Source: Caulobacteraceae bacterium
Lineage (GTDB): Bacteria; Pseudomonadota; Alphaproteobacteria; Caulobacterales; Caulobacteraceae
Assembly: GCA_947484535.1 (NCBI GenBank)
Contig: CANKPO010000010.1
Coordinates: 1-13,950 of the forward strand
Direction: 5' to 3'
DNA: 13,950 nucleotides
Made by a program: the position numbers and the translations under genes. Positions 7,244 to 13,559 of this stretch are shown one piece after another; the first letter of the stretch is position 1, and each line of letters opens with the position of its first letter. The notes under the pieces are model-generated. The model did no database searches. It saw only the letters and a program-made list of their open reading frames with translations, and was not told the DNA's origin.

Positions 7244-8785
7244 TCAGACGATCTTGGAGTCGGTCTTGCCCCAATAGGCGTCACGGATCAGACGCTTATA
7301 GAGCTTGCCGGTCTGGTGACGGGGCAGCTCGGCCATGAAATCGACCCGGCGCGGGGCCTTAACATGGCTGAGATTGGCCTTGGCATAGGCCATGATCTCG
7401 GCGGCGAAGTCGTCATTGGCATCGGCCCAGTCCATCGGCTGGATCACCGCGACGACCTGTTCGCCCATCTCTTCATGCGGCGCACCGACCACAGCCACAT
7501 CGGCGACCTTGGGGTGGGTGACCAGCAGGTTTTCCAGCTCTTGCGGATAGATATTGACCCCGCCGGAAATGATCATGAAGGCCTTGCGGTCGGTGAGGAA
7601 CAGATAGCCCTCCTCATCTGCATAGCCGACGTCGCCGAGCGTGGTCCAGCCGTGCTTGTTCTTGGAGTCGGCGGTCTTTTCAGGGCTGTTGTGATATTCG
7701 AACTCACCGCCGCCTTCGAAGAAGACTGTGCCTTCGGCGCGGGCGGGGACAACATCGCCCTCCTCATCGCAGATCTTGAGAATGCCGGTGACCGCGCGCC
7801 CGACCGAGCCCTTCTTATTGAGCCATTCCTGCGAGGTGATGAAGGTGAAGCCGTTACCTTCGGTGCCCGCATAATATTCCATCAGCACCGGACCCCACCA
7901 GGCGATCATCTGTTCCTTGACCGGGATCGGGCAGGGGGCCGCGGCGTGGATGGCGCATTTGAGCGATGAGACATCATAGCGGCTGCGCACTTCTGGCGGC
8001 AGCTTGAGCATGCGCACAAAGTGGGTGGGGACCCATTGCGAGCAGGTGATCTTGTATTTCTCGATCAGCGACAGCGCATTCTCAGCGTCGAACTTCTCCA
8101 TCACCACCACCGTGCCGCCGATGCGGTGAACGCCCATACACCAGCGCAGGGGGGCGGCGTGATAGAGCGGCGCCGGGGAAAGGTAGAGACTGTCTTCGAC
8201 AATACCGAACAGGCCCGTGGCAATGGCCACCAGACCCAAGGCGGTGTCGATGGGCGCGCCGGGCTCGATCTTGGGCTTGACGCCCTTGGGCCGACCGGTG
8301 GTGCCCGACGAATAGAGCATGTCCGAGCCCTGTTGCTCGTCGGCAATGGGGGTGGCGGGCATGGCATCGCGCGCAGCTTCAAAGCTGGCATAGGGGGCCT
8401 TGGGCTCACCAACCATATAGAGGTCGATGCCGGACACGAGCGCTGGAATCTCATCGACGAGCGAGCCGACGCTGGCCGAGGTGATGAAGGCCTTCGCGCC
8501 GCAATCCTTGAGGATATACTCAACCTCGCCCGCCGACAGCTTGGACGAGATACAGGCATAATAGAGGCCCGAACGCTGGGCGGCCCAAGTGATCTCGAAA
8601 TAGCGCGGGTGGTTTTCCAGCATAATGGCCACCACATCGCCCGCATTCAGGCCGATGGAGCGAAACAGTTGCGCGCCCTGATTGGAGCGGTCGTCGAGCT
8701 GGCCGTAGGTCACGGTCTCACCGCTGCCCGCCATGATGTAGGCGGGTTTGTCGGGGTTCTTTTGGGCGTGAATATAGGGATGCAT
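7244..8785 (-). CDS. AMP-dependent acyl-CoA synthetase/ligase (FadD/ANL superfamily)
   Basis: Activates a carboxylic acid to its CoA thioester through an acyl-adenylate. The 513-residue protein carries the ANL motifs in order: the phosphate loop YSSGTTGRPKGV (158-169), the adenine-binding EYYAGTEG (303-310), the ribose-binding TLGDVGYAD (382-390), the hinge LTDRKAFMIISGGVNIYPQE (397-416), and the C-terminal TGKLYKR with catalytic Lys494. Length and motifs fit a fatty-, aromatic- or steroid-acid ligase; the acid cannot be assigned. The start at 8785 has AAGGG about 8 bases upstream. It lies 40 bases downstream of the GMC dehydrogenase gene on the same strand, suggesting one transcript in which an alcohol is oxidised and the resulting acid is then activated. 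Confidence 0.92.
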   Translation of the reverse strand: MHPYIHAQKNPDKPAYIMAGSGETVTYGQLDDRSNQGAQLFRSIGLNAGDVVAIMLENHPRYFEITWAAQRSGLYYACISSKLSAGEVEYILKDCGAKAFITSASVGSLVDEIPALVSGIDLYMVGEPKAPYASFEAARDAMPATPIADEQQGSDMLYSSGTTGRPKGVKPKIEPGAPIDTALGLVAIATGLFGIVEDSLYLSPAPLYHAAPLRWCMGVHRIGGTVVVMEKFDAENALSLIEKYKITCSQWVPTHFVRMLKLPPEVRSRYDVSSLKCAIHAAAPCPIPVKEQMIAWWGPVLMEYYAGTEGNGFTFITSQEWLNKKGSVGRAVTGILKICDEEGDVVPARAEGTVFFEGGGEFEYHNSPEKTADSKNKHGWTTLGDVGYADEEGYLFLTDRKAFMIISGGVNIYPQELENLLVTHPKVADVAVVGAPHEEMGEQVVAVIQPMDWADANDDFAAEIMAYAKANLSHVKAPRRVDFMAELPRHQTGKLYKRLIRDAYWGKTDSKIV

Positions 8786-8825
8786 GGGCGGGACCCTTGA
8801 GGTGATGGTTATGAAAGGATGAGGC

Positions 8826-10481
8826 CTATTCAGCCGCGACGCTGGCGGGCACCTTGCCCAAGATCATGTCCGCAGCCTTTTCGGCGATCATGATGGTCGG
8901 GGCATTGGTATTGCCCGAGACGAGCCTTGGCATGACCGAGGCATCGACGACCCGAAGGCCAGCAATCCCATGGACGCGCAGCTGCGGATCGACCACGGCC
9001 TGAGGGCCATGACCCATCTGGCAGGTGCCGACGGGATGATAGATGGTCGAGCCGGCCGCGCGGGCATATTCGAGCAGCTGTTCATCGGTAACGCAGACCT
9101 TGCTGCCTTCCATCTCATCCTCAATGAAGGGGGCGAGTGCGGGTTGGCTGGCGATGGTGCGCGCCCATTTCAGACCGGCCACCGCCACCTCTTGGTCCAG
9201 AGGATCGGACAGATAGTTGGCAAAGATGGCGGGATAGACCGATGGGTCGGCGCTGGTGATCCGCACATGGCCACGGCTTTCAGGGCGCAGTTGGCAAGGG
9301 GCGATGGTCAGGCCGGGCTGGTCTTCCAATTCCATCTTCTGCTCATTGACCAGCTTTTCCTGATCCATGGTGGCGGGCAGGATGTGAAACTGGATATCCG
9401 GGCCAGACAGGTCTGGGCGCGATTTGCAGAAGGCGGCGATGTGGGCGGCCGACAGGGTCAGAAGGCCCTTGCGCTGGAACACAAACTTGAAGGCCTCGCC
9501 GACCAGACGCAGGCCCTTGGACAGTTCATTGACCGACACGACCCCAGCCTTGAGGCGGTAACGGATCGACATGACATAGTGGTCTTGCAGGTTCTCGCCG
9601 ACGCCCGGCAGGTCCTTCTTGACCTCGATGCCATGCTTTTTGAGCAGGGCGGCGGGACCGACGCCAGACAGTTGCAGCAGTTGCGGCGAATTGACGGCGC
9701 CGCCGCTGAGGATCACTTCACCGCTGGCCTTGGCAGTGCGCTTGACGCCGTTCTGGACATAGTCGACCCCGACCGCGCGGCCATCCTCAATCAGGACCTT
9801 GGAGGCCAAGGCGTTGGTTGCGACCGTCAGGTTGGGCCGGTTCATCACCGGGTGCAGATAGGCGACGGCGGCAGAGTGGCGTTGGCCGTTCTTGACGGTC
9901 AGTTGGTAGTAGCTGACGCCCTCTTGGCTCTCGCCATTGACGTCGCGCAGGCGCGGCATGCCGCTTTCGACGCAGGCCTCGACCACAGCGTCCGAGACCG
10001 TGTGGCGCTCAGTAACGTCGGACACATTGAGCGGGCCGCCCGTGGCGTGGAACTCATCGGAGCCGCGCTCTTGGTTTTCGGCGCGGCGGAAATAGGGGAC
10101 CACATCATCCCAGCCCCAGCCCTCACAGCCCAGTTGGCGCCAGCCATCATAGTCGGCATGTTGGCCGCGAATATAGAGCAGGCCATTGATCGAGGATGAA
10201 CCGCCCAGAACCTTGCCGCGTGGCCAGACATGCTGGCGTCCGCCCGTGCCGGGATCAGGCTCGGTGGTGTAGAGCCAATTGACCTTGGGGTCCTTCAGGG
10301 TCTGGGAATAGCCAACCGGGATGTGGATCATCAGGTTGGACATGAATTGCGAAGGGTTGCGGGTCGGGCGATCATCGCCGCCCGCCTCGAGCAACAGAAC
10401 CTTGGACTTACCATCAGCCGAAAGCCGGTTGGCCAGAACGCAGCCCGCTGATCCAGCGCCCACAATGATATAGTCAAACAT
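8826..10481 (-). CDS. GMC-family FAD-dependent alcohol dehydrogenase (choline dehydrogenase/AlkJ-like)
   Basis: Flavoprotein of the glucose-methanol-choline oxidoreductase family that oxidises a primary alcohol, probably passing electrons to the respiratory chain. Counted from the chosen start (551 aa): the FAD dinucleotide-binding GAGSAG at 8-13, GMC signature 1 (PRGKVLGGSSSING, about 87-100), signature 2 (SGGAVNSPQLLQLSGVG, about 259-275), and the active-site pair His482 in YHPVGTCQMG and Asn526 in SGNTNAP. I chose the ATG at 10481 because AGGA lies 6 bases upstream and family members begin right before the Rossmann strand. An ATG at 10496 would add five residues (MSGTN) but has a poorly spaced ribosome-binding site. 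It resembles BetA, AlkJ and polyethylene-glycol dehydrogenases; no osmoprotection genes are nearby, so an alcohol or lipid catabolic role fits better than choline oxidation. Confidence 0.92.
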   Translation of the reverse strand: MFDYIIVGAGSAGCVLANRLSADGKSKVLLLEAGGDDRPTRNPSQFMSNLMIHIPVGYSQTLKDPKVNWLYTTEPDPGTGGRQHVWPRGKVLGGSSSINGLLYIRGQHADYDGWRQLGCEGWGWDDVVPYFRRAENQERGSDEFHATGGPLNVSDVTERHTVSDAVVEACVESGMPRLRDVNGESQEGVSYYQLTVKNGQRHSAAVAYLHPVMNRPNLTVATNALASKVLIEDGRAVGVDYVQNGVKRTAKASGEVILSGGAVNSPQLLQLSGVGPAALLKKHGIEVKKDLPGVGENLQDHYVMSIRYRLKAGVVSVNELSKGLRLVGEAFKFVFQRKGLLTLSAAHIAAFCKSRPDLSGPDIQFHILPATMDQEKLVNEQKMELEDQPGLTIAPCQLRPESRGHVRITSADPSVYPAIFANYLSDPLDQEVAVAGLKWARTIASQPALAPFIEDEMEGSKVCVTDEQLLEYARAAGSTIYHPVGTCQMGHGPQAVVDPQLRVHGIAGLRVVDASVMPRLVSGNTNAPTIMIAEKAADMILGKVPASVAAE

Positions 10482-10496
10482 GTTGGTTCCTGACAT

Positions 10497-10677
10497 TCCC
10501 GGCCCTGTCCTGATTTTTGTCGTTGTCTGATCTGATATTGCGCTGCCTTGACGCCCGCGTGAAGCCCTGCCGTTGCGGCAACTGTGCGGATCCTCTGCCG
10601 ATTAGAGCGCCGGACTTGACTCTCCTAACGTCAAGCCCTTCCGATGGCCTTAAAATCACATGATGGGAGACATGACC
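10497..10677. promoter_or_regulatory. Divergent intergenic region with CTTGAC-N9-GTCAAG palindrome
   Basis: This region separates the minus-strand GMC/ligase/hydratase genes from the plus-strand crotonase gene, so it should hold promoters for both. At 10615-10635 there is a perfect 6-bp-arm inverted repeat, CTTGAC and GTCAAG with 9 bases between, a candidate operator. Its left arm overlaps a GANTC site (GACTC, 10618-10622) and a TTGACT that could be a -35 element. A small TGCCG-TTG-CGGCA hairpin lies at 10568-10580. A TAAAAT at 10651-10656 resembles a -10 box but has no good -35 partner and is very close to the ribosome-binding site. No promoter is assigned with confidence. Confidence 0.4.
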
Positions 10678-11565
10678 ATGGCCACCGCACCGACCTTTGA
10701 AACGATCCTTTTGGACATTGCCGATGGTATTGCCACCATCACGCTGAACCGCCCGGACAAGATGAACGCCTTCACCAACGGCATGATGTTGGACATCATC
10801 GCGGCCTTGGATCACACCGACGCCAGTGATGATGTGAAGGCGGTGATCATCACCGGATCGGGCCGCGCCTTCTGTGCCGGTGCGGATCTGTCCGCAGGCG
10901 CTGCGACCTTTGACTATGGCAAGGCTCCGAGCTCGGGTCGGGAAGAGGGTTTGGTCAATGGCGTCTATCGCGATGGCGGTGGTCGCGTGACCTTGCGCAT
11001 TTTCGAAAGCTTGAAACCCGTCATTGGTGCGATCAATGGTGCGGCTGTCGGCATTGGCGCGACCATGCAATTGCCAATGGATATTCGTCTGGCCACGCCG
11101 GATGCCAAATATGGCTTCGTCTTTGCGCGCCGAGGCATTGTGCCCGAAGCCTGTTCGTCCTGGTTCCTGCCGCGTCTGGTTGGCATCTCGACGGCGCTGG
11201 AATGGTGCTATTCGGGCCGGATCTTCACGGGTCAAGAGGCCTGCGATCGGGGCCTGGTCCGCTCGGTTCATGCTGCCGAAGACCTGCTGCCTGCCGCCCG
11301 CGCCATTGCGCGCGACATTATCGATAATACAGCCCCCGTGTCCGTCTCCCTGACCCGTCAGATGATGTGGCGGATGTTGGGCGCTGACCATCCGATGGAG
11401 GCCCACAAGATCGATAGCCGCGCCATCCAAGAGCGGGGCAAGGCCGCCGACTCCAAAGAAGGCGTTAGCTCCTTCCTTGAGAAGCGTCAGCCATCCTATC
11501 CAAACAGGGTCTCTACTGACATGCCGGGCTTCTTCCCTTGGTGGTCAGAGCGTCCATTCGCCTGA
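10678..11565 (+). CDS. Crotonase-superfamily enoyl-CoA hydratase/isomerase
   Basis: A 295-residue crotonase-fold enzyme acting on acyl-CoA. The oxyanion-hole loop is RAFCAGADLS (63-72), and the second loop region is INGAAVGIGATMQLPMD (119-135). Aligned by hand to rat mitochondrial enoyl-CoA hydratase, the two catalytic glutamates (Glu144 and Glu164) are replaced, by Thr129 and Phe149. A glutamate in GIVPEACSSWFLPR (Glu157) lies where delta3,delta2-enoyl-CoA isomerases carry theirs (PEGCSS in the PECI type). An isomerase or other non-hydratase reaction is therefore more likely than hydration. I chose ATG 10678 because GGGAGA ends 7 bases upstream; ATGs at 10660, 10663 and 10672 lie before or against that site. 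It is divergent from the GMC/ligase/hydratase genes and probably belongs to the same pathway. Confidence 0.9.
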   Translation: MATAPTFETILLDIADGIATITLNRPDKMNAFTNGMMLDIIAALDHTDASDDVKAVIITGSGRAFCAGADLSAGAATFDYGKAPSSGREEGLVNGVYRDGGGRVTLRIFESLKPVIGAINGAAVGIGATMQLPMDIRLATPDAKYGFVFARRGIVPEACSSWFLPRLVGISTALEWCYSGRIFTGQEACDRGLVRSVHAAEDLLPAARAIARDIIDNTAPVSVSLTRQMMWRMLGADHPMEAHKIDSRAIQERGKAADSKEGVSSFLEKRQPSYPNRVSTDMPGFFPWWSERPFA

Positions 11566-11583
11566 TTATTGACAACGGTTCTC

Positions 11584-11614
11584 GCCTAGTCTTTCGCAAG
11601 CGCGAAGGCTAGGC
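11584..11614 (+). terminator. Strong hairpin after the crotonase gene
   Basis: GCCTAG followed by a TTTCGC-type segment pairs with GCGAAGG-CTAGGC around a 4-base loop, 18 bases past the stop codon, with only one mismatch or wobble region. There is no T-run directly after it, so it is better viewed as a 3'-end stem that protects the message. A canonical terminator follows at 11656. Confidence 0.5.
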
Positions 11615-11655
11615 ACCGCTGGCTCGAGGTCTCGTTGCAGAATCTTTGGGTCTTC

Positions 11656-11676
11656 AGGCCGAGCGGTGGCCTTTTT
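11656..11676 (+). terminator. Rho-independent terminator of the crotonase gene
   Basis: AGGCC (11656-11660) pairs with GGCCT (11668-11672) around a 7-base loop and is followed directly by a run of T. The stem is short but GC-rich, and it lies 90 bases downstream of the crotonase stop codon. It separates this transcript from the mucR leader. Confidence 0.6.
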
Positions 11677-11958
11677 GAAAATATGATAATGCTATAATGA
11701 CATTAATCGCGTCAAATGTTGGACGAATTGACGTCTTCGGTGCGGATCTGCCCCCAATATCATGAGCAGCCATTGATAGTTCTCATAGCCATGCCTATGT
11801 TCCAACCATCATTCCTTTTAGGGTGATAGCAACGAAATCGAGACTTAGACTCTATTTATTCCATTGTTTTCGGTTTCGATTGTCGTTATTTAGCCACTAT
11901 AGTTTTTTGGAGGCCCAGTCTTTCCCTGGACCTAACTCTTTGTCAGGTGAACATAATC
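11677..11958 (+). promoter_or_regulatory. AT-rich leader/promoter region of mucR
   Basis: A gene-free stretch of ~280 bases, much richer in A+T than its neighbours and full of TpA steps (for example ATATGATAATGCTATAATG at 11681-11699 and TATAGTTTTTT near 11898). MucR/Ros proteins bind AT-rich DNA and often repress their own gene, so autoregulation is a reasonable inference. A TATAAT (11693-11698) has no -35 at standard spacing. TTGTTT (11864-11869) and TATTTA (11887-11892) are 17 bases apart, a weak promoter candidate. An inverted repeat CGTCAA-N12-TTGACG lies at 11710-11733, and GANTC sites lie at 11640-11644 (just before this stretch) and 11848-11852. I see no coding potential. Confidence 0.45.
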
Positions 11959-12378
11959 ATGGACGATAAATCCGAAATCATCGAGATGACCGCCGACATC
12001 GTTTCGGCCTATGTGGGTAACAATTCGGTCGCCGCTGCGGACCTGCCGTCGCTGATCCAGAATATTCACCGCGCCCTGTCTGGCGTTAACAGCGCACCCG
12101 ATCCGGTTGAAGTCAGCGTCAAGGAGCCTGCGGTCTCTTTGAAGCGTTCCATTACGCCTGACTATTTGATTTGCTTGGAAGATGGCCGCAAATTTAAGTC
12201 GCTGAAGCGCCATCTGCGGACCAAGTACAATATCAGCCCTGAAGAATACCGCGCCAAATGGGGTCTTCCTAAAGACTATCCCATGGTTGCTCCGAACTAT
12301 GCCAAGGCGCGTTCTGAACTCGCTAAGCAAATGGGCCTTGGACAGGGTGGTCGTCAGGCTGCTCGTAAGGGCCGCTAG
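11959..12378 (+). CDS. mucR: MucR/Ros-family transcriptional regulator
   Basis: A 139-residue DNA-binding regulator. MucR proteins are alphaproteobacterial, H-NS-like or zinc-finger regulators of surface, virulence and cell-cycle genes. The N-terminal ~40 residues (TADIVSAYVGNNSVAAADLPSLI) are the conserved oligomerisation region. The finger region CLEDGRKFKSLKRHL (72-86) is followed by the family hallmark SPEEYRAKWGLP-DYPMVAPNYA (93-115). Zinc-ligand positions read Cys72, Asp75, His85; the last expected histidine is replaced (HLRTKY, Lys89/Tyr90). The ATG at 11959 has AGGTG 9 bases upstream; a GTG at 11947 has no ribosome-binding site. A strong terminator follows. The next genes (PAS_5 and DnaA-like) suggest a regulatory neighbourhood. 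Confidence 0.93.
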   Translation: MDDKSEIIEMTADIVSAYVGNNSVAAADLPSLIQNIHRALSGVNSAPDPVEVSVKEPAVSLKRSITPDYLICLEDGRKFKSLKRHLRTKYNISPEEYRAKWGLPKDYPMVAPNYAKARSELAKQMGLGQGGRQAARKGR

Positions 12379-12429
12379 ACTCTCGTCTTCGCCTTTTGAC
12401 TCACACTGTTGAGTCCTATGATTCAGCGA

Positions 12430-12462
12430 GGCCCGTTACTCATCAAGAGCGACGGGCCTTTT
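12430..12462 (+). terminator. Rho-independent terminator of mucR
   Basis: GGCCCGT (12430-12436) pairs perfectly with ACGGGCC (12452-12458) around a 15-base loop and is followed by TTTT and a T-rich stretch. It lies 51 bases after the mucR stop codon. Confidence 0.8.
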
Positions 12463-12514
12463 GCTTTCTATTGACTCTTGGAAAATTTATATCTGCAGGT
12501 TCGCGTTTTTTCGC

Positions 12515-12544
12515 TTGCCACCGATTCGGTGGTTAAGGGATACT
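12515..12544 (+). promoter_or_regulatory. Candidate sigma-70-type promoter of the PAS_5 gene with palindromic spacer
   Basis: TTGCCA (12515-12520, 5/6 to TTGACA) and GATACT (12539-12544, 4/6 to TATAAT) are 18 bases apart. The spacer contains a 15-bp palindrome, CCACCGATTCGGTGG (12518-12532), centred on a GANTC site, and another GANTC site (12545-12549) directly follows the -10. The arrangement suggests a promoter whose activity could depend on methylation or on a bound regulator. The assignment rests on box matches only. Confidence 0.4.
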
Positions 12545-12590
12545 GAATCGTCGTGATTCCAATAGGTTGTTGGGGAATCCGGAGATGACG

Positions 12591-13076
12591 ATGCAAACGG
12601 GAGCTACCGCTGCGGCGGCGCGCGCACAACAGGATCTCTATGCCTACTGGGCGTCCATGAAGGGCGGACAGAAGTTGCCATCCCGTGCGACCATCCGTCC
12701 GGAAGATCTCAAGCGATTTTTACCGACCATCAGCCTGATCGATGTCCACCCCAATTCTGGCGACTATCGCCTGCGTTTGGCGGGCACGGGTCTGTTCAAT
12801 ATCTATGGCCGCGAAATTACCGGTCGGACCATCGGCGAGGCCTTTTCCCCACCCGTGGCCGACTATTGGCGCGAGGAATTGGACCGGGTGGTTGATGACC
12901 GTCTTCCAGTGGTTGGTCTGCACAACTTGGCTTGGAGAGGCACGCCGCACCTTTCCATGCTCTGGATCCGCCTTCCTTTGGCCAGCAATGGCGAAGATGT
13001 GGATATGATCCTTGGCTATGACGCCCTTGTCGGCGCTATTAGCGACCAGGGCTTCAGCGGCATACGCGCCGCCTAG
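12591..13076 (+). CDS. Single-domain PAS_5-family protein (MopJ-like)
   Basis: A 161-residue protein made almost entirely of one PAS_5-type domain. Family wording is clear: DLYAYWASMKGGQKLPSRATI (15-35), the LPTISLIDVHP strand (44-54), DYRLRLAGTGLFNIYGREITGRTIGE (58-83), and a C-terminal sheet WIRLPL...VDMILGYDAL (125-146). There is no kinase, GGDEF or DNA-binding domain, so it should act through protein partners, as the single-domain PAS protein MopJ does in Caulobacter cell-cycle control. Orthology to MopJ is not shown here. The start at 12591 is chosen because GGAG ends 6 bases upstream; the ATG at 12585 touches that site. The promoter region carries a dense set of GANTC sites, and mucR lies just upstream. 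Confidence 0.82.
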   Translation: MQTGATAAAARAQQDLYAYWASMKGGQKLPSRATIRPEDLKRFLPTISLIDVHPNSGDYRLRLAGTGLFNIYGREITGRTIGEAFSPPVADYWREELDRVVDDRLPVVGLHNLAWRGTPHLSMLWIRLPLASNGEDVDMILGYDALVGAISDQGFSGIRAA

Positions 13077-13124
13077 TTAGGAAAATAATCCTAACAACCT
13101 AGAATTTTAGGAAAGTTATCCTCG
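13077..13124 (+). promoter_or_regulatory. Two tandem palindromic operator-like sites, 30 bp apart
   Basis: TTAGGAAAATAATCCTAA (13077-13094, 6-bp arms TTAGGA/TCCTAA) starts right after the PAS gene stop codon. TTAGGAAAGTTATCCTCG (13107-13124) repeats it exactly 30 bp later, about three helical turns. Each is preceded by CCTAG. They lie 55-100 bases upstream of the DnaA-like gene. Equal spacing and symmetry suggest binding of a dimeric regulator on one face of the helix; the regulator is unknown. Confidence 0.5.
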
Positions 13125-13178
13125 CCCATTGAGGGTTTGGCTAAGCTGTTTCTCGTCATTGAATTGCGAGGATAGCCC

Positions 13179-13559
13179 ATGAGCCGTTTGCGCCCTGCCC
13201 TGAAGACTTTTGAACCTGAAAGCCCCAATCGGCGGCCAGACAGTCGCCGCGATCGTTTGCAAGCGGCCTTTGTCACCAGCCTGGTGGCTATGGCGACGGG
13301 CGTCAGTCCCGGCGACATCCGGTCGCGGACCCGAAACCGTGCCGAGGCGGCGCGGGCCCGGCAAATTGCCATGTATCTGAGCCATGTCAGCTTTGAGTGG
13401 CCCCTGACCCGAGTGGGCGCAGCCTTTGATCGGGACCGCACAACGGCGGGCTATGCCTGCCATCTGGTCGAAGACCTGCGCGATGATGCGGACTTTGACG
13501 CCCATCTCAGCGTCATGGAGGCCTGCCTCAAATATGTCCCTCAGGTTCGGGTGAACTGA
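13179..13559 (+). CDS. DnaA-domain-IV-like helix-turn-helix protein
   Basis: A 126-residue protein whose core (about 28-104) resembles the DNA-binding domain IV of the replication initiator DnaA: VAMATGVSPGDIRSRTRN, then ARARQIAMYLSHV (58-70) and VGAAFDRDRTTAGYACHLVEDL (79-100). DnaA normally reads GGRDHTTVxxA here; the base-contacting histidine is Arg and the valine Ala, so the bound sequence probably differs from a DnaA box. There is no AAA+ ATPase domain, so it is not an initiator but a stand-alone DNA-binding protein of a type common in Alphaproteobacteria. GAGG lies 7 bases before the ATG. Two phased palindromes upstream may be its operators. It converges on sufE with adjacent stop codons. 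Confidence 0.78.
   Translation: MSRLRPALKTFEPESPNRRPDSRRDRLQAAFVTSLVAMATGVSPGDIRSRTRNRAEAARARQIAMYLSHVSFEWPLTRVGAAFDRDRTTAGYACHLVEDLRDDADFDAHLSVMEACLKYVPQVRVN

Larger units (their letters stand above)
12378..12579. promoter_or_regulatory. Cluster of nine GANTC (CcrM-type methylation) sites
   Basis: GANTC sites begin at 12378 (overlapping the last base of the mucR stop), 12398, 12411, 12420, 12473, 12523, 12545, 12555 and 12575. Chance at 1/256 per position predicts fewer than one in 202 bp. In the flanking sequence I searched (10497-12377 and 12580-13950, about 3.2 kb) I found five. In alphaproteobacteria GANTC is methylated by CcrM, and its state controls cell-cycle promoters, with GcrA in Caulobacter. 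The last four sites lie within 57 bp directly upstream of the PAS gene start. Function is inferred; the count is read from the sequence. Confidence 0.7.

Noticed and set aside
8970..10199. Plus-strand open frame (about 409 codons) opposite the GMC dehydrogenase
   Set aside because: The minus-strand frame carries all GMC motifs; this frame is its shadow and shows no recognisable domain.
10474..11430. Minus-strand open frame (about 318 codons) across the crotonase gene and divergent region
   Set aside because: It overlaps a clear crotonase-fold gene in antisense and has no motif; it is a composition artefact.
11677..11958. Small RNA or riboswitch in the mucR leader
   Set aside because: Imperfect stems can be drawn (for example AACGAAATCGA with TCGATTGTCGTT), but no known fold or terminator supports an RNA gene; an AT-rich promoter region explains it better.
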